From Clostridia bacterium (GTDB taxonomy: Bacteria; Bacillota; Clostridia; Christensenellales; Borkfalkiaceae), in assembly GCA_900770185.1 (NCBI GenBank), contig CAAGJM010000006.1, positions 124,001 to 188,000 of the forward strand: a stretch of 64,000 nucleotides of DNA, given 5' to 3'. Positions 33,255 to 41,014 of this stretch are shown here, piece by piece. Positions within the stretch are counted from its first letter, which is position 1, and each line of letters opens with the position of its first letter. The notes under the pieces are model-generated. The model was given only the letters and a program-made list of their open reading frames with translations, was not told where the DNA came from and did not search any database. The translations under genes were made by a program, and so were the position numbers.

Positions 33255-34463
33255 TTATTTATCCCCCTTCGGTTTATCGGGCTTGTCGGGCGTAAAGGAA
33301 TTGTCCGGCGTAAAGTCCGTAGATAAAATAGCGTCCATTTCGACCTTGGTGGGAACAACCGACCAGTCCGCCCCGAATTCTTGCTCTTTTGCGGGGTCGT
33401 GCTGATATTTTTTGCGGGTGAAAAAGTTGTGCAATTTGATATAAAGGAAGTTCGTCAAGCGTTTGAAGTTATACTTTTCGCGCACGGTTTTAAGCTTGGG
33501 CGCGTTGTTGTACACTACTATTAAAATCAGCACGAGCGCGTAAATAAGGTTTTTAAGCGCGGCAAGGTTACCCGTTAAAGCAACGCCGAGCTTGGTGTTT
33601 AAAACGGTTATTACTATCGCCGCTATAATCGAGCCGTTGATGTTGCCCATTCCGCCCAAAACGACCATAACGAGTAAGTCTATCGACTTATTGTAGTCAA
33701 AGTTTGCGGGGTTTACCGAGTACTGCGTCATTCCGAAGAATACGCCCGCAACCCCTGCAAAAAACGCCGATATAACGAAAACCGACAGTTTATAGTAAGT
33801 TACGTTTACGCCCATGGCGCGCGCCGCTATTTCGTTATCGCGCACCGCCATAATTGCCCTGCCGTGCTTTGAACGGATAAGGTTGTTTATAACCACGAGG
33901 GCTAAAAGCGCAAATATGAAAATTATTATAAATAAGCTGTTTCTGTCGTAACGGAACTGGTTTTTAAGTTCGCCGACGCTCTCGCCGCCGCTTAAAATGT
34001 TTTTAAGCACGGTTTTAACTATTTCGCCGAAAGCAAGGGTTACTATCGCAAGATAGTCGCCTTTAAGCCTTAACGCGGGCAAACCTATGATAAAGCCGGC
34101 AATCGCCGCGACAAGACCGCCTGCGAGAACCGCTATCAAAAGCGACGGAAGGGGCGCGGATTTCGTCATCGATTTTAAAAGGGTCTGACGCACCCATACG
34201 CCGACGAACGCGCCTATACTCATAAACGCGGCGTGACCTATGGACAGTTCGCCCAAAAAGCCTACGACAAGGGAAAGCGACATTGCCGCTATCACGTAGT
34301 AGCCTATCTGCTCTAAAAGTTGCTGGTCGCTCTTTTTAGGCGTGCCGGCCGCCTGCAAAATTACCATTAGCAAAATCGCCGCCAAAAACACGAAGTAAGG
34401 AATAAAGTTTTTGACTTTGAATTTCTTTTTTACGTTTGCAAAATATTGAGTGAAGCCGTTCAT
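33255..34463 (-). CDS. livM: Branched-chain amino acid ABC permease LivM
   Basis: 402 residues with about ten membrane helices (30-340). LivM landmarks are LGELSIGHAAFMSIGAFVG, LRLKGDYLAIVTLAFGEI and ARAMGVNVTYYKLSVFVISAFFAG. A hydrophilic C-terminal tail of about 60 residues (from 340) with a repeated TPDNSFTPDKPDKPKGDK end is longer than usual. Overlaps livH by one base. Confidence 0.95.
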   Translation of the reverse strand: MNGFTQYFANVKKKFKVKNFIPYFVFLAAILLMVILQAAGTPKKSDQQLLEQIGYYVIAAMSLSLVVGFLGELSIGHAAFMSIGAFVGVWVRQTLLKSMTKSAPLPSLLIAVLAGGLVAAIAGFIIGLPALRLKGDYLAIVTLAFGEIVKTVLKNILSGGESVGELKNQFRYDRNSLFIIIFIFALLALVVINNLIRSKHGRAIMAVRDNEIAARAMGVNVTYYKLSVFVISAFFAGVAGVFFGMTQYSVNPANFDYNKSIDLLVMVVLGGMGNINGSIIAAIVITVLNTKLGVALTGNLAALKNLIYALVLILIVVYNNAPKLKTVREKYNFKRLTNFLYIKLHNFFTRKKYQHDPAKEQEFGADWSVVPTKVEMDAILSTDFTPDNSFTPDKPDKPKGDK

Positions 34464-35338
34464 TATACTTTTTCCCTCCTCTTTTTACCTATTAAGCCCG
34501 TAGGACGGACGAGAAGAATAACTATAAGTATAGCGAATTCTATTGCGGTGGTGTAACTGCCGATAGGCGTTTTTAAGCAGAACGTTTCGATAAGCCCGAG
34601 CAAAAGCCCGCCGAGCATCGCGCCCGGGATAGAGCCTATGCCGCCGATAACCGCCGCCGTGAAGGCTTTAATGCCCGGCATGGCGCCCATCGTAACGCTT
34701 ACGTTTACGGGTATAAGTATATAAGTCATGCTTGCAAGAGCCGCTAACGCAGAACCGATAATAAAAGTTATGGATATCGTTTTATTTACGTTTACGCCCA
34801 TAAGCTGCGCCGCGCCTTTATCTTCGGACACGGCAAGCATCGCTTTGCCCGTTTTGGTGTTATTGATAAACGCGGTAAGCCCGACCATGACCGCCGCCGA
34901 TAAAATAAGCGTTATGACGGTTGACCATTTGACGCCGAGCGCACCGATTTTAAGAGTGCCTAAATCCCATAATTTAACGGGTTTGTTGGCAGTGCCGAAA
35001 ATCATCTGCGCCACGCTTTGAAGAAGGTAACTTACGCCTATTGCGGTTATTAAAACCGCCAGGGGTGAAGCGCCCCTTAAAGGTTTATACGCAAACTTTT
35101 CGATTGCCATGCCTGCAAGCGAGCATAAAAGTATGGAAAGCAGAACCGAAAGCACTGGGTCGAACCCGAGCTGAGCGGCAAATATGAATATAAAATATCC
35201 GCCTACCATTATTATGTCGCCGTGCGCGAAGTTAAGCATTTTTGCGATGCCGTACACCATCGTATAGCCCAAAGCTATCATAGCGTACACGCCGCCTAAG
35301 CTCAACCCGCTTATGAACGTTGAAATAAAATCTAACAT
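34463..35338 (-). CDS. livH: Branched-chain amino acid ABC permease LivH
   Basis: 291 residues from the ATG at 35338 (AAAGGAAAG upstream); the frame runs further but the extra N-terminus is basic and not conserved. Eight-helix permease with GLSLGGVYAMIALGYTMVYG, MLNFAHGDIIMVGGYF and MPGIKAFTAAVIGGIGSIPGA. 83 bases after livJ, long enough for an RNA element but none was recognised. Confidence 0.95.
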   Translation of the reverse strand: MLDFISTFISGLSLGGVYAMIALGYTMVYGIAKMLNFAHGDIIMVGGYFIFIFAAQLGFDPVLSVLLSILLCSLAGMAIEKFAYKPLRGASPLAVLITAIGVSYLLQSVAQMIFGTANKPVKLWDLGTLKIGALGVKWSTVITLILSAAVMVGLTAFINNTKTGKAMLAVSEDKGAAQLMGVNVNKTISITFIIGSALAALASMTYILIPVNVSVTMGAMPGIKAFTAAVIGGIGSIPGAMLGGLLLGLIETFCLKTPIGSYTTAIEFAILIVILLVRPTGLIGKKRREKV

Positions 35339-35421
35339 ATCTTTCCTTTTAATACGCAAAGTCGGTTTGCCCCGAAGTCGGGACAAACCGATATTTACGC
35401 GATTTTTATAATTGCGAAAAT

Positions 35422-36624
35422 TTAAGCGGCAGTGAAGTCTTTAACCATATATTCTTTGACGTTCTTCGTCGAGGTGTTTACGGTGTTATCCGCATTCCAT
35501 TTCATTGCGGTACCGGTTACGCCGTCAACGCTGAAAGCGGGGTTGTGGAATACTTCTTTAAGTACGTCGCACATATCGCTTGCAGAGATGGTTACGGGAA
35601 CTTCTTTACCTTCTTTTACGGCAAATTCTATAGCGTCTTTAAGCGCGTATACGCAGTCGTAAGCGGCAGCGGCAAACTGTATGGGGGTAGAACCGTATTT
35701 AGCTTTATATTCGTCGATAAACGTTTTCGCTTTACCGTCGGTTGCAGCCGCGTCGAAGTGAGATATATAAGATATCTTCTGGGTTACGGTGGCTAAATCG
35801 GCGCCGAGTTCTGCGTCAACGCCGTCAAGGCCGTCGCCGCCGAAGTATACGGCGTTCGCTTTCATTTCGGTCTTGCCCTGCTTCATAAACGCTGCGGCAG
35901 GTTGATGGTAGATAGGCATGAACACGAAGTCGCATTCTTTAAGCTTGGATACCTGAGAGCTGAAGTCGGTGGCGTTATCGTCGTTGAACGAAGTTACGAC
36001 TATTTCGCTTCCGTTCCAAGAAGTTCCGAGTTCTGCCATAAACTTATTGTATATACCCTTGGAATAGTCGTCGTCGCTCTTATAAAAGACGCCTACTTTC
36101 TTCGGCTTTTCGCCATCGGGAAGTTTTTCAAGGTATTCTGCGGTTGCGGAACCTTGGGTCGAATCGGAGAAGCACATCTGGAATCCGTTTTCGTATTCGG
36201 GAACCGCGTCTGCGGTTGCGGACGGAGTTATGAAGAAGACGTTGTCTTCCTTGCTTAATTCTTTATATTGTAAGCAAGGTTTGGTGGTAACGCAGCCAAG
36301 GCTCATCTGCATACCCGCTTCGAGTTGTGCGGAATAACCTGCGGCAACTTTGGTCTGGTCGTGCACGTCGTCGTACATCTGGAAGTTGAGCTTATAGCCG
36401 TTTACGCCGCCCTTCGCGTTGATTTCGTCAACGGCAAGTTGCGCGCCGTTTTTAACGGCTTGACCGTATACGCCCGCGCCGCCGGTAAGCGGACCGGATG
36501 CGCCGATGTAATACTCGGTGTTTTTAGACGTGTAGCCCTTATTGCCGCAAGCGGTCAACGAGCTGACGCCTAAGGTTAAAGCCAAGCCTAAGCCCAACAC
36601 TTTAAACAAGTTCGATTTTTTCAT
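35422..36624 (-). CDS. livJ: Branched-chain amino acid ABC substrate-binding lipoprotein
   Basis: 400 residues. Lipoprotein signal MKKSNLFKVLGLGLALTLGV with lipobox LTAC and Cys26. Periplasmic-binding fold type I: YYIGASGPLTGGAGVYGQAVKNGAQLAVDEI at about 42-70 and later PIYHQPAAAFMKQGK. Captures Leu/Ile/Val-like amino acids for LivHMGF. AAAGGAGA precedes the ATG. First gene of the operon, with a 5' UTR of about 490 bases that contains the leader peptide and attenuator. Confidence 0.95.
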   Translation of the reverse strand: MKKSNLFKVLGLGLALTLGVSSLTACGNKGYTSKNTEYYIGASGPLTGGAGVYGQAVKNGAQLAVDEINAKGGVNGYKLNFQMYDDVHDQTKVAAGYSAQLEAGMQMSLGCVTTKPCLQYKELSKEDNVFFITPSATADAVPEYENGFQMCFSDSTQGSATAEYLEKLPDGEKPKKVGVFYKSDDDYSKGIYNKFMAELGTSWNGSEIVVTSFNDDNATDFSSQVSKLKECDFVFMPIYHQPAAAFMKQGKTEMKANAVYFGGDGLDGVDAELGADLATVTQKISYISHFDAAATDGKAKTFIDEYKAKYGSTPIQFAAAAYDCVYALKDAIEFAVKEGKEVPVTISASDMCDVLKEVFHNPAFSVDGVTGTAMKWNADNTVNTSTKNVKEYMVKDFTAA

Positions 36625-36733
36625 GGTTTTGTTCTCCTTTAAACAAAAAATTTTTTAAATTTACAAACGACTTACGTCGTTTTTTACCTATTTACACTTT
36701 CCCGCCCGAATTTAAGTCGGCTTCCGTTTTCGC

Positions 36734-36809
36734 GAGATGTTTCGCTTACGCTCAACATGACAATGGAAGTTGTCATTCTGAACGAAGTGAAGAATCTCCG
36801 CGGAAGCGC
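36734..36809. repeat. Dispersed intergenic repeat (copy 2)
   Basis: GAGATGTTTCGCTTACGCTC with AACATGAC, then GTCATTCTGAACGAAGTGAA with GAATCTCCGCGGAAGCG. Matches the copy at 17953-18103 in part. It lies within the untranslated region between the liv attenuator and livJ. Confidence 0.6.
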
Positions 36810-36921
36810 AATTTTTGATTGCTTTCAACCTTCGTCGCAACCTAATACGGCGGGTAACACAGCCATAAACCGTATTTTAAGCCTTTAAAACAGGCGACGC
36901 GACCAAAAGGCGCAACTTAAC

Positions 36922-36963
36922 AAAAAAAGCAAGGATAGTTTTTTTGAAACACCCTTGCTTTGC
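36922..36963 (-). terminator. liv attenuator: terminator 3:4
   Basis: Minus-strand AAAGCAAGG (36961-36953) pairs perfectly with CCTTGCTTT (36934-36926), 18-base loop, then TTTT to 36922. The 5' arm GCAAAGCAAGG can instead pair with CCTTGTTTTTGC (37019-37008) at the end of the leader peptide, forming the antiterminator 2:3. Confidence 0.8.
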
Positions 36964-36995
36964 AACCAAAATAATTATAAACTCTACTTATAATT

Positions 36996-37085
36996 TTAAG
37001 CGGTACGGCAAAAACAAGGTCTGCTCTTAATAATGAGGACCTCAAGTAGAATAATTATGACGTTTTTAACGCTGAATTTATTCAT
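36996..37085 (-). CDS. liv operon leader peptide (Ile/Leu/Val-rich)
   Basis: 29 codons, ATG at 37085, TAA at 36998-36996. Residues 9-19 read VIIILLEVLII: ten branched-chain residues of eleven. AGAAAGG lies about ten bases upstream and a TTGACA promoter about 35 bases upstream. Segment 1 GAGGTC (37043-37038, codons 15-16) pairs with segment 2 GACCTT (37021-37016); segment 2 overlaps the antiterminator half. Ribosome stalling at the Ile/Leu/Val codons would cover segment 1, free segment 2 for segment 3, and prevent the terminator. This matches the classical attenuation scheme of ilv operons in enterobacteria. Confidence 0.8.
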   Translation of the reverse strand: MNKFSVKNVIIILLEVLIIKSRPCFCRTA

Positions 37086-37117
37086 GGTTTTTTGCCTTTC
37101 TTTTTTTTGATAATGAA

Positions 37118-37146
37118 AATTTACCACTATTGATTTTATTTGTCAA
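37118..37146 (-). promoter_or_regulatory. liv operon promoter
   Basis: Minus-strand TTGACA, 17 bases, TAAATT, directly before the leader peptide. Nothing else is recognised between it and the diverging AraC promoter at 37331. Confidence 0.75.
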
Positions 37147-37330
37147 ACGTTTTTCACCGCTTTTTTAAAAAAAATCCGATTTTTTATTATTCCGCCGAAA
37201 TTCACGGTTACGTCTTAATTTATGCTTATATCACCGTTTGATTTTTACCGATATTATAAGCAGTTCTTAACCCCCCTTGACAATAAAACTCCTCTTATAC
37301 GCCTCCCGACGCTTATAAAGCGACGTTTTA

Positions 37331-37359
37331 TTGACTACGCGCAAAAGTTTAACTATAAT
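37331..37359 (+). promoter_or_regulatory. Promoter of the 37.4 kb AraC gene
   Basis: TTGACT, 17 bases, TATAAT, about 55 bases before the ATG. Confidence 0.75.
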
Positions 37360-37413
37360 GTAATAGAGTAAAACATATAAACCGTATTTTTTGGCGGTTT
37401 ACGGGGGTAATTT

Positions 37414-38238
37414 ATGCCGTTATTAAAGGAATCGGACGTTGATATAGTCATCGCAAAGAACGAAAACTCTCTTCCGCACACTCACGACTTTTTAGAGTTC
37501 GCTTACGTTACGAAAGGTAAATGCGAGCACTATTTAAACGGCGAAAAGCGCATGCTTTCAAGCGGCGACTTTTTTATTATAGATTACGGCGCGATGCACG
37601 GGTATGAAGTCTGTACGGATGAAGACTTCGAGCTTACAAACGTAATTTTCCAACCGCGAATAATCGATAAAACTCTTTCCGCATGCCGCAATTTAACCGA
37701 CCTTATGAACCACTATCTATTGCGCATCAACAACGAATACGTTCTCCCCAGCCCGTCAAACCGCGTTTATTTTGACGACGACGGCGAAATTTTAGGCGTA
37801 GTTAATAGGATAACGGGCGAATATTTTGCTAAAAAACCGGGATATATGGCAGTTATAAGAAGCCTTATTATCGAACTTATAATTTTAACGGCGCGAAAGA
37901 TAGACAGAAATTATTCATACGGCGACGTTGCGGGTTACATGCTTAAAAGTGCGAACGAGAACTACGCCCGCCCCGAAACGCTTAACGGGTTAGCCGAAAA
38001 GTTCAATTACAGCGTGCCGTATTTATCGCAAAAGTTTTTATCCGCTTACGGTATCGGATATCGCGACTACGTCGTCGGCGTAAAACTTAACGAAGCGGCA
38101 AGGCTTATTGCGAATTCGGACGATAAAATTTACGAGATAGCAAAACTCGTCGGGTACGACGACGTAAACTTTTTTTATTCGTCGTTTAAAAAACGCTTCG
38201 GCGTAAGCCCCGCGAAATATCGCAAAACGAGCGGCTGA
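37414..38238 (+). CDS. AraC-family transcriptional regulator
   Basis: 274 residues. N-terminal cupin with SLPHTHDFLEFAYVTKGKCEHYLNG and SSGDFFIIDYGAMHGYEV; C-terminal two-HTH domain (about 175-272) with LAEKFNYSVPYLSQKFLSAYGIGYRDY and EIAKLVGYDDVNFFYSSFKKRFGVSPAKYRK. GGGGGT precedes the ATG. Its target is not clear; it diverges from the liv operon and precedes, but is not fused in transcription to, the O-antigen ligase gene, which has its own promoter. Confidence 0.92.
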   Translation: MPLLKESDVDIVIAKNENSLPHTHDFLEFAYVTKGKCEHYLNGEKRMLSSGDFFIIDYGAMHGYEVCTDEDFELTNVIFQPRIIDKTLSACRNLTDLMNHYLLRINNEYVLPSPSNRVYFDDDGEILGVVNRITGEYFAKKPGYMAVIRSLIIELIILTARKIDRNYSYGDVAGYMLKSANENYARPETLNGLAEKFNYSVPYLSQKFLSAYGIGYRDYVVGVKLNEAARLIANSDDKIYEIAKLVGYDDVNFFYSSFKKRFGVSPAKYRKTSG

Positions 38239-38305
38239 ATTCGACCTGTTTCGCCGTTATTTTTGCTTTGCCGTACACGTTAAGCTCGTTTTTTTTACAA
38301 AAAGG

Positions 38306-38334
38306 TTGATAAATACGGCGGTGTGTGATAAAAT
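38306..38334 (+). promoter_or_regulatory. Promoter of the O-antigen ligase-like gene
   Basis: TTGATA, 17 bases, TAAAAT, about 39 bases before the ATG. Confidence 0.65.
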
Positions 38335-38372
38335 TACGCTATATGCCATAGGTATCGTCGGCAGGAGAAGAA

Positions 38373-39782
38373 ATGCTTTCTAAAATACGCAACTATTTAC
38401 TTGAAAATAAAAAAATTCAAAATTTAAGGCGTTTTTACGAGGGCGACTTATATCTTGCTATCGTCGCGCTTGCGGCTACGGCGGCGTACTGCTTTTCTAT
38501 CGAACTTTTTATCGCGCCGTTGCTTATTTTATTCTGCGGCGCAGGTCTTATCGTTTCAAAAGACTTTAAGCCTTACCTTATTATACTTTTATTATTCGTA
38601 TACATGGTGCCGCCCGCACACATGCAGCCGGACAGCGGGGCGTTCACAAACTCGTATTATTACAAAAACCTCGGCGTTTTAATCGTTTACGCCGTTCTCG
38701 TCGTTTTAACGCTCGTTTTGCGCTTTTTAGTGCACGGCGGGTTCTCTAAAATTTTTAAGACGAAAACGCGGCTCACTTTTTTTGTTATTCCGCTTACGCT
38801 CGCATTTTTAACAAACGGCTTTTTTGCCGAGAATTATCGCGTCGGAAACCTTATCTTCGGGTTTACGATGGCGTTTTTTATGTGCTTTTTGTATCTTTTG
38901 ATAGTTCATAATATAGATTACGACGAAAATACCGCAACGTACTTCTGCAAGGTTTGCTTTTTTATTGCGCTTGCGCTTATAGCGGAACTTATATTCGTTT
39001 ACGCGACGGGCGACTTTACCGATGATGGCAGTATCAATAAAGATGTGCTTACCTTCGGCTGGGGCATATGCAACAACTACGGCGCGATGGTTGCGATTTT
39101 AATACCGCCCGTGTTATATCTTGCCGCAAACGAAAAACATTGGTACGTATTCTACGGCGTGGCGGTGCTTACGTACATTGCGACGATGTTCTCGCTTTCG
39201 CGCGCGGCGATGCTTGTCGGTACGGCAGGGATGATTTTCGGTCTGATAATTATAATGCTTACAGGTAAGAACACCAAAAAATGTATAATAGCAAACGGCG
39301 TGATGCTTGTATCGGTAATTTTTGTTTCTGTTTTTTTACGGAGCACGATTGCAACCGTTTTCAAAAGTATTCTGGATATGAAATTCAGCGATAGAGGCAG
39401 GTTTAATTTATGGAAACTCGCCCGCGACAACTTTATAGCGCATCCCGTGTTCGGCGGCGGTTTTTACAGTTGCGAATATGTTTCCCGCGGGTTTTTACCG
39501 TCGTTTTACCATAACACCGTGATCGAAATCGCGGCGGCTATGGGCGCGTTCGGCTTGACGACTTATCTTGCGTTCAGGGCAAAAACCATATATTTGTGCG
39601 TGCGCGGGCTTAATCAGGAAAGACTGTTTTTAGGGCTTATGCTTGCAGTCTTACTCGGAACCTCACTGCTTGACAACCATATGTTCAACGTCTATCCGCT
39701 GTTTTACCACGCGGTGATAATCGCGCTTATCGAACTCGATTTCAACAAAACCGTAGCGCCGGTTAAAAATATGCAGGCTTAG
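38373..39782 (+). CDS. O-antigen ligase / polysaccharide polymerase (Wzy/WaaL-like)
   Basis: 469 residues with about 11-12 membrane helices. The family block is in the large outside loop: FSDRGRFNLWKLARDNFIAHPVFGGGFYS, then YHNTVIEIAAAMGAFGL. Polymerises or transfers undecaprenyl-linked glycans at the outer face of the membrane. Neighbouring sugar-nucleotide dehydratases and glycosyltransferases fit a capsule or cell-wall polysaccharide locus. AGGAG precedes the ATG. Confidence 0.85.
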   Translation: MLSKIRNYLLENKKIQNLRRFYEGDLYLAIVALAATAAYCFSIELFIAPLLILFCGAGLIVSKDFKPYLIILLLFVYMVPPAHMQPDSGAFTNSYYYKNLGVLIVYAVLVVLTLVLRFLVHGGFSKIFKTKTRLTFFVIPLTLAFLTNGFFAENYRVGNLIFGFTMAFFMCFLYLLIVHNIDYDENTATYFCKVCFFIALALIAELIFVYATGDFTDDGSINKDVLTFGWGICNNYGAMVAILIPPVLYLAANEKHWYVFYGVAVLTYIATMFSLSRAAMLVGTAGMIFGLIIIMLTGKNTKKCIIANGVMLVSVIFVSVFLRSTIATVFKSILDMKFSDRGRFNLWKLARDNFIAHPVFGGGFYSCEYVSRGFLPSFYHNTVIEIAAAMGAFGLTTYLAFRAKTIYLCVRGLNQERLFLGLMLAVLLGTSLLDNHMFNVYPLFYHAVIIALIELDFNKTVAPVKNMQA

Positions 39783-39852
39783 GGAAAACTCTCTTTATTA
39801 CTAATTATTTTTGCGGGCATAAGGAATGTTTTCCCTAAAAAACGTTAAACCA

Positions 39853-39883
39853 AAAACCGACGAGGAACACCCGTCGGTTTTTT
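39853..39883 (+). terminator. Terminator after the O-antigen ligase gene
   Basis: AAAACCGACG / CGTCGGTTTTTT, 9-base loop. An upstream stem AGGGAAAAC / GTTTTCCCT (39781-39837) also brackets the stop codon. Confidence 0.85.
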
Positions 39884-39916
39884 AATGCTGATATTCTGCG
39901 AGTTTCCCCGCTCCGC

Positions 39917-40954
39917 TCAATTTTTATTCAATTCGTCTTTTATATATTGAAGGCTTGCGATTTTTTCTTTCACTTCCTCAACCGTCAAAAGCTTGGTGTT
40001 ATTGGAATTAAACTCGCTGAACGCTTGCGCGTCCACTCTGCCGACGTTAAAATACTTATCGTAATTAAGCCCGCGTTTATCGCAAGGAACTCTGTAAAAA
40101 TCGCCCATATCTATGGCGTTCATACACTCTTCGTTCGTTAAAAGCGTTTCATACTTTTTTTCGCCGTGGCGGATACCTATTATTTTTATAGGCGTCTTAT
40201 TCTCTTTATCAAAAAGCTCGATAACAGCCTTCGCTTGCGTTTCTATCGTGCAGGCGGGGGCTTTCTGAACGAGAATATCGCCGGACTCACCGTGCTCGAA
40301 AGCAAACAGCACCAAATCGACCGCTTCGTCCAAAGACATGATAAAACGGGTCATCTTCGGGTCGGTCACGGTTATAGGGTTGCCGCTTCTTATCTGGTCT
40401 ATCCAAAGCGGAATAACCGAACCGCGGCTACACATAACGTTGCCGTAACGGGTGCAGCAAATTTTCGTTTTCTTTGTGGTGCGGCTTTTTGCCACGATAA
40501 CCTTTTCCATCATAGCTTTGCTCGTACCCATCGCGTTGACGGGATAAGCCGCTTTATCGGTCGATAAGCATATAACCGTTTTAACGCCTTCGTCTATAGC
40601 GGCGGTAAGAACGTTTTCAGTGCCTAAAACGTTGGTTTTAACCGCTTCGAGCGGAAAAAATTCGCACGACGGAACTTGCTTTAACGCCGCCGCGTGGAAT
40701 ACAAAATCAACCCCGTGCATTGCGTTTTTTACGGACTGCAAATCTCTTACGTCGCCTATATAAAACTTTATCTTGTCGGCAAATTCGGGATATTTCGCCT
40801 GAAATTCGTGGCGCATATCGTCCTGTTTTTTTTCATCGCGCGAAAATATTCTTATTTCGCCCACGTCGGTTTTTAAAAATCTGTTCAGAACGGCGTTGCC
40901 GAAACTCCCCGTTCCGCCCGTTATCATTAGAGTTTTATCTTTAAACAGCGTCAT
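39917..40954 (-). CDS. CapE/FnlA-type UDP-GlcNAc 4,6-dehydratase/5-epimerase
   Basis: 345 residues from the ATG at 40954. SDR fold: LMITGGTGSFGNAVLNRFL (GxxGxxG), IGDVRDLQSVKNAMHGVDFVFHAAALKQVP, then LSTDKAAYPVNAMGTSKAMME, where Met replaces the usual active-site Tyr (MxxxK), a hallmark of the inverting dehydratases FlaA1/PseB/CapE. Product would be a 4-keto-6-deoxy-HexNAc used for FucNAc-, QuiNAc- or pseudaminic-type sugars. 60 bases after the PglF-like gene on the same strand. Confidence 0.9.
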   Translation of the reverse strand: MTLFKDKTLMITGGTGSFGNAVLNRFLKTDVGEIRIFSRDEKKQDDMRHEFQAKYPEFADKIKFYIGDVRDLQSVKNAMHGVDFVFHAAALKQVPSCEFFPLEAVKTNVLGTENVLTAAIDEGVKTVICLSTDKAAYPVNAMGTSKAMMEKVIVAKSRTTKKTKICCTRYGNVMCSRGSVIPLWIDQIRSGNPITVTDPKMTRFIMSLDEAVDLVLFAFEHGESGDILVQKAPACTIETQAKAVIELFDKENKTPIKIIGIRHGEKKYETLLTNEECMNAIDMGDFYRVPCDKRGLNYDKYFNVGRVDAQAFSEFNSNNTKLLTVEEVKEKIASLQYIKDELNKN

Positions 40955-41014
40955 ATATTCTTCCTTTTGGTTAACCGCGCTCAGCACGGATAATTACCTA
41001 ACAGCGTTTGAGCG

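Noticed and set aside
36625..37146. T-box riboswitch as the regulator of the liv operon
   Set aside because: No specifier loop, T-box sequence (TGGNACCGCG) or typical antiterminator was found; the leader-peptide model explains the region.
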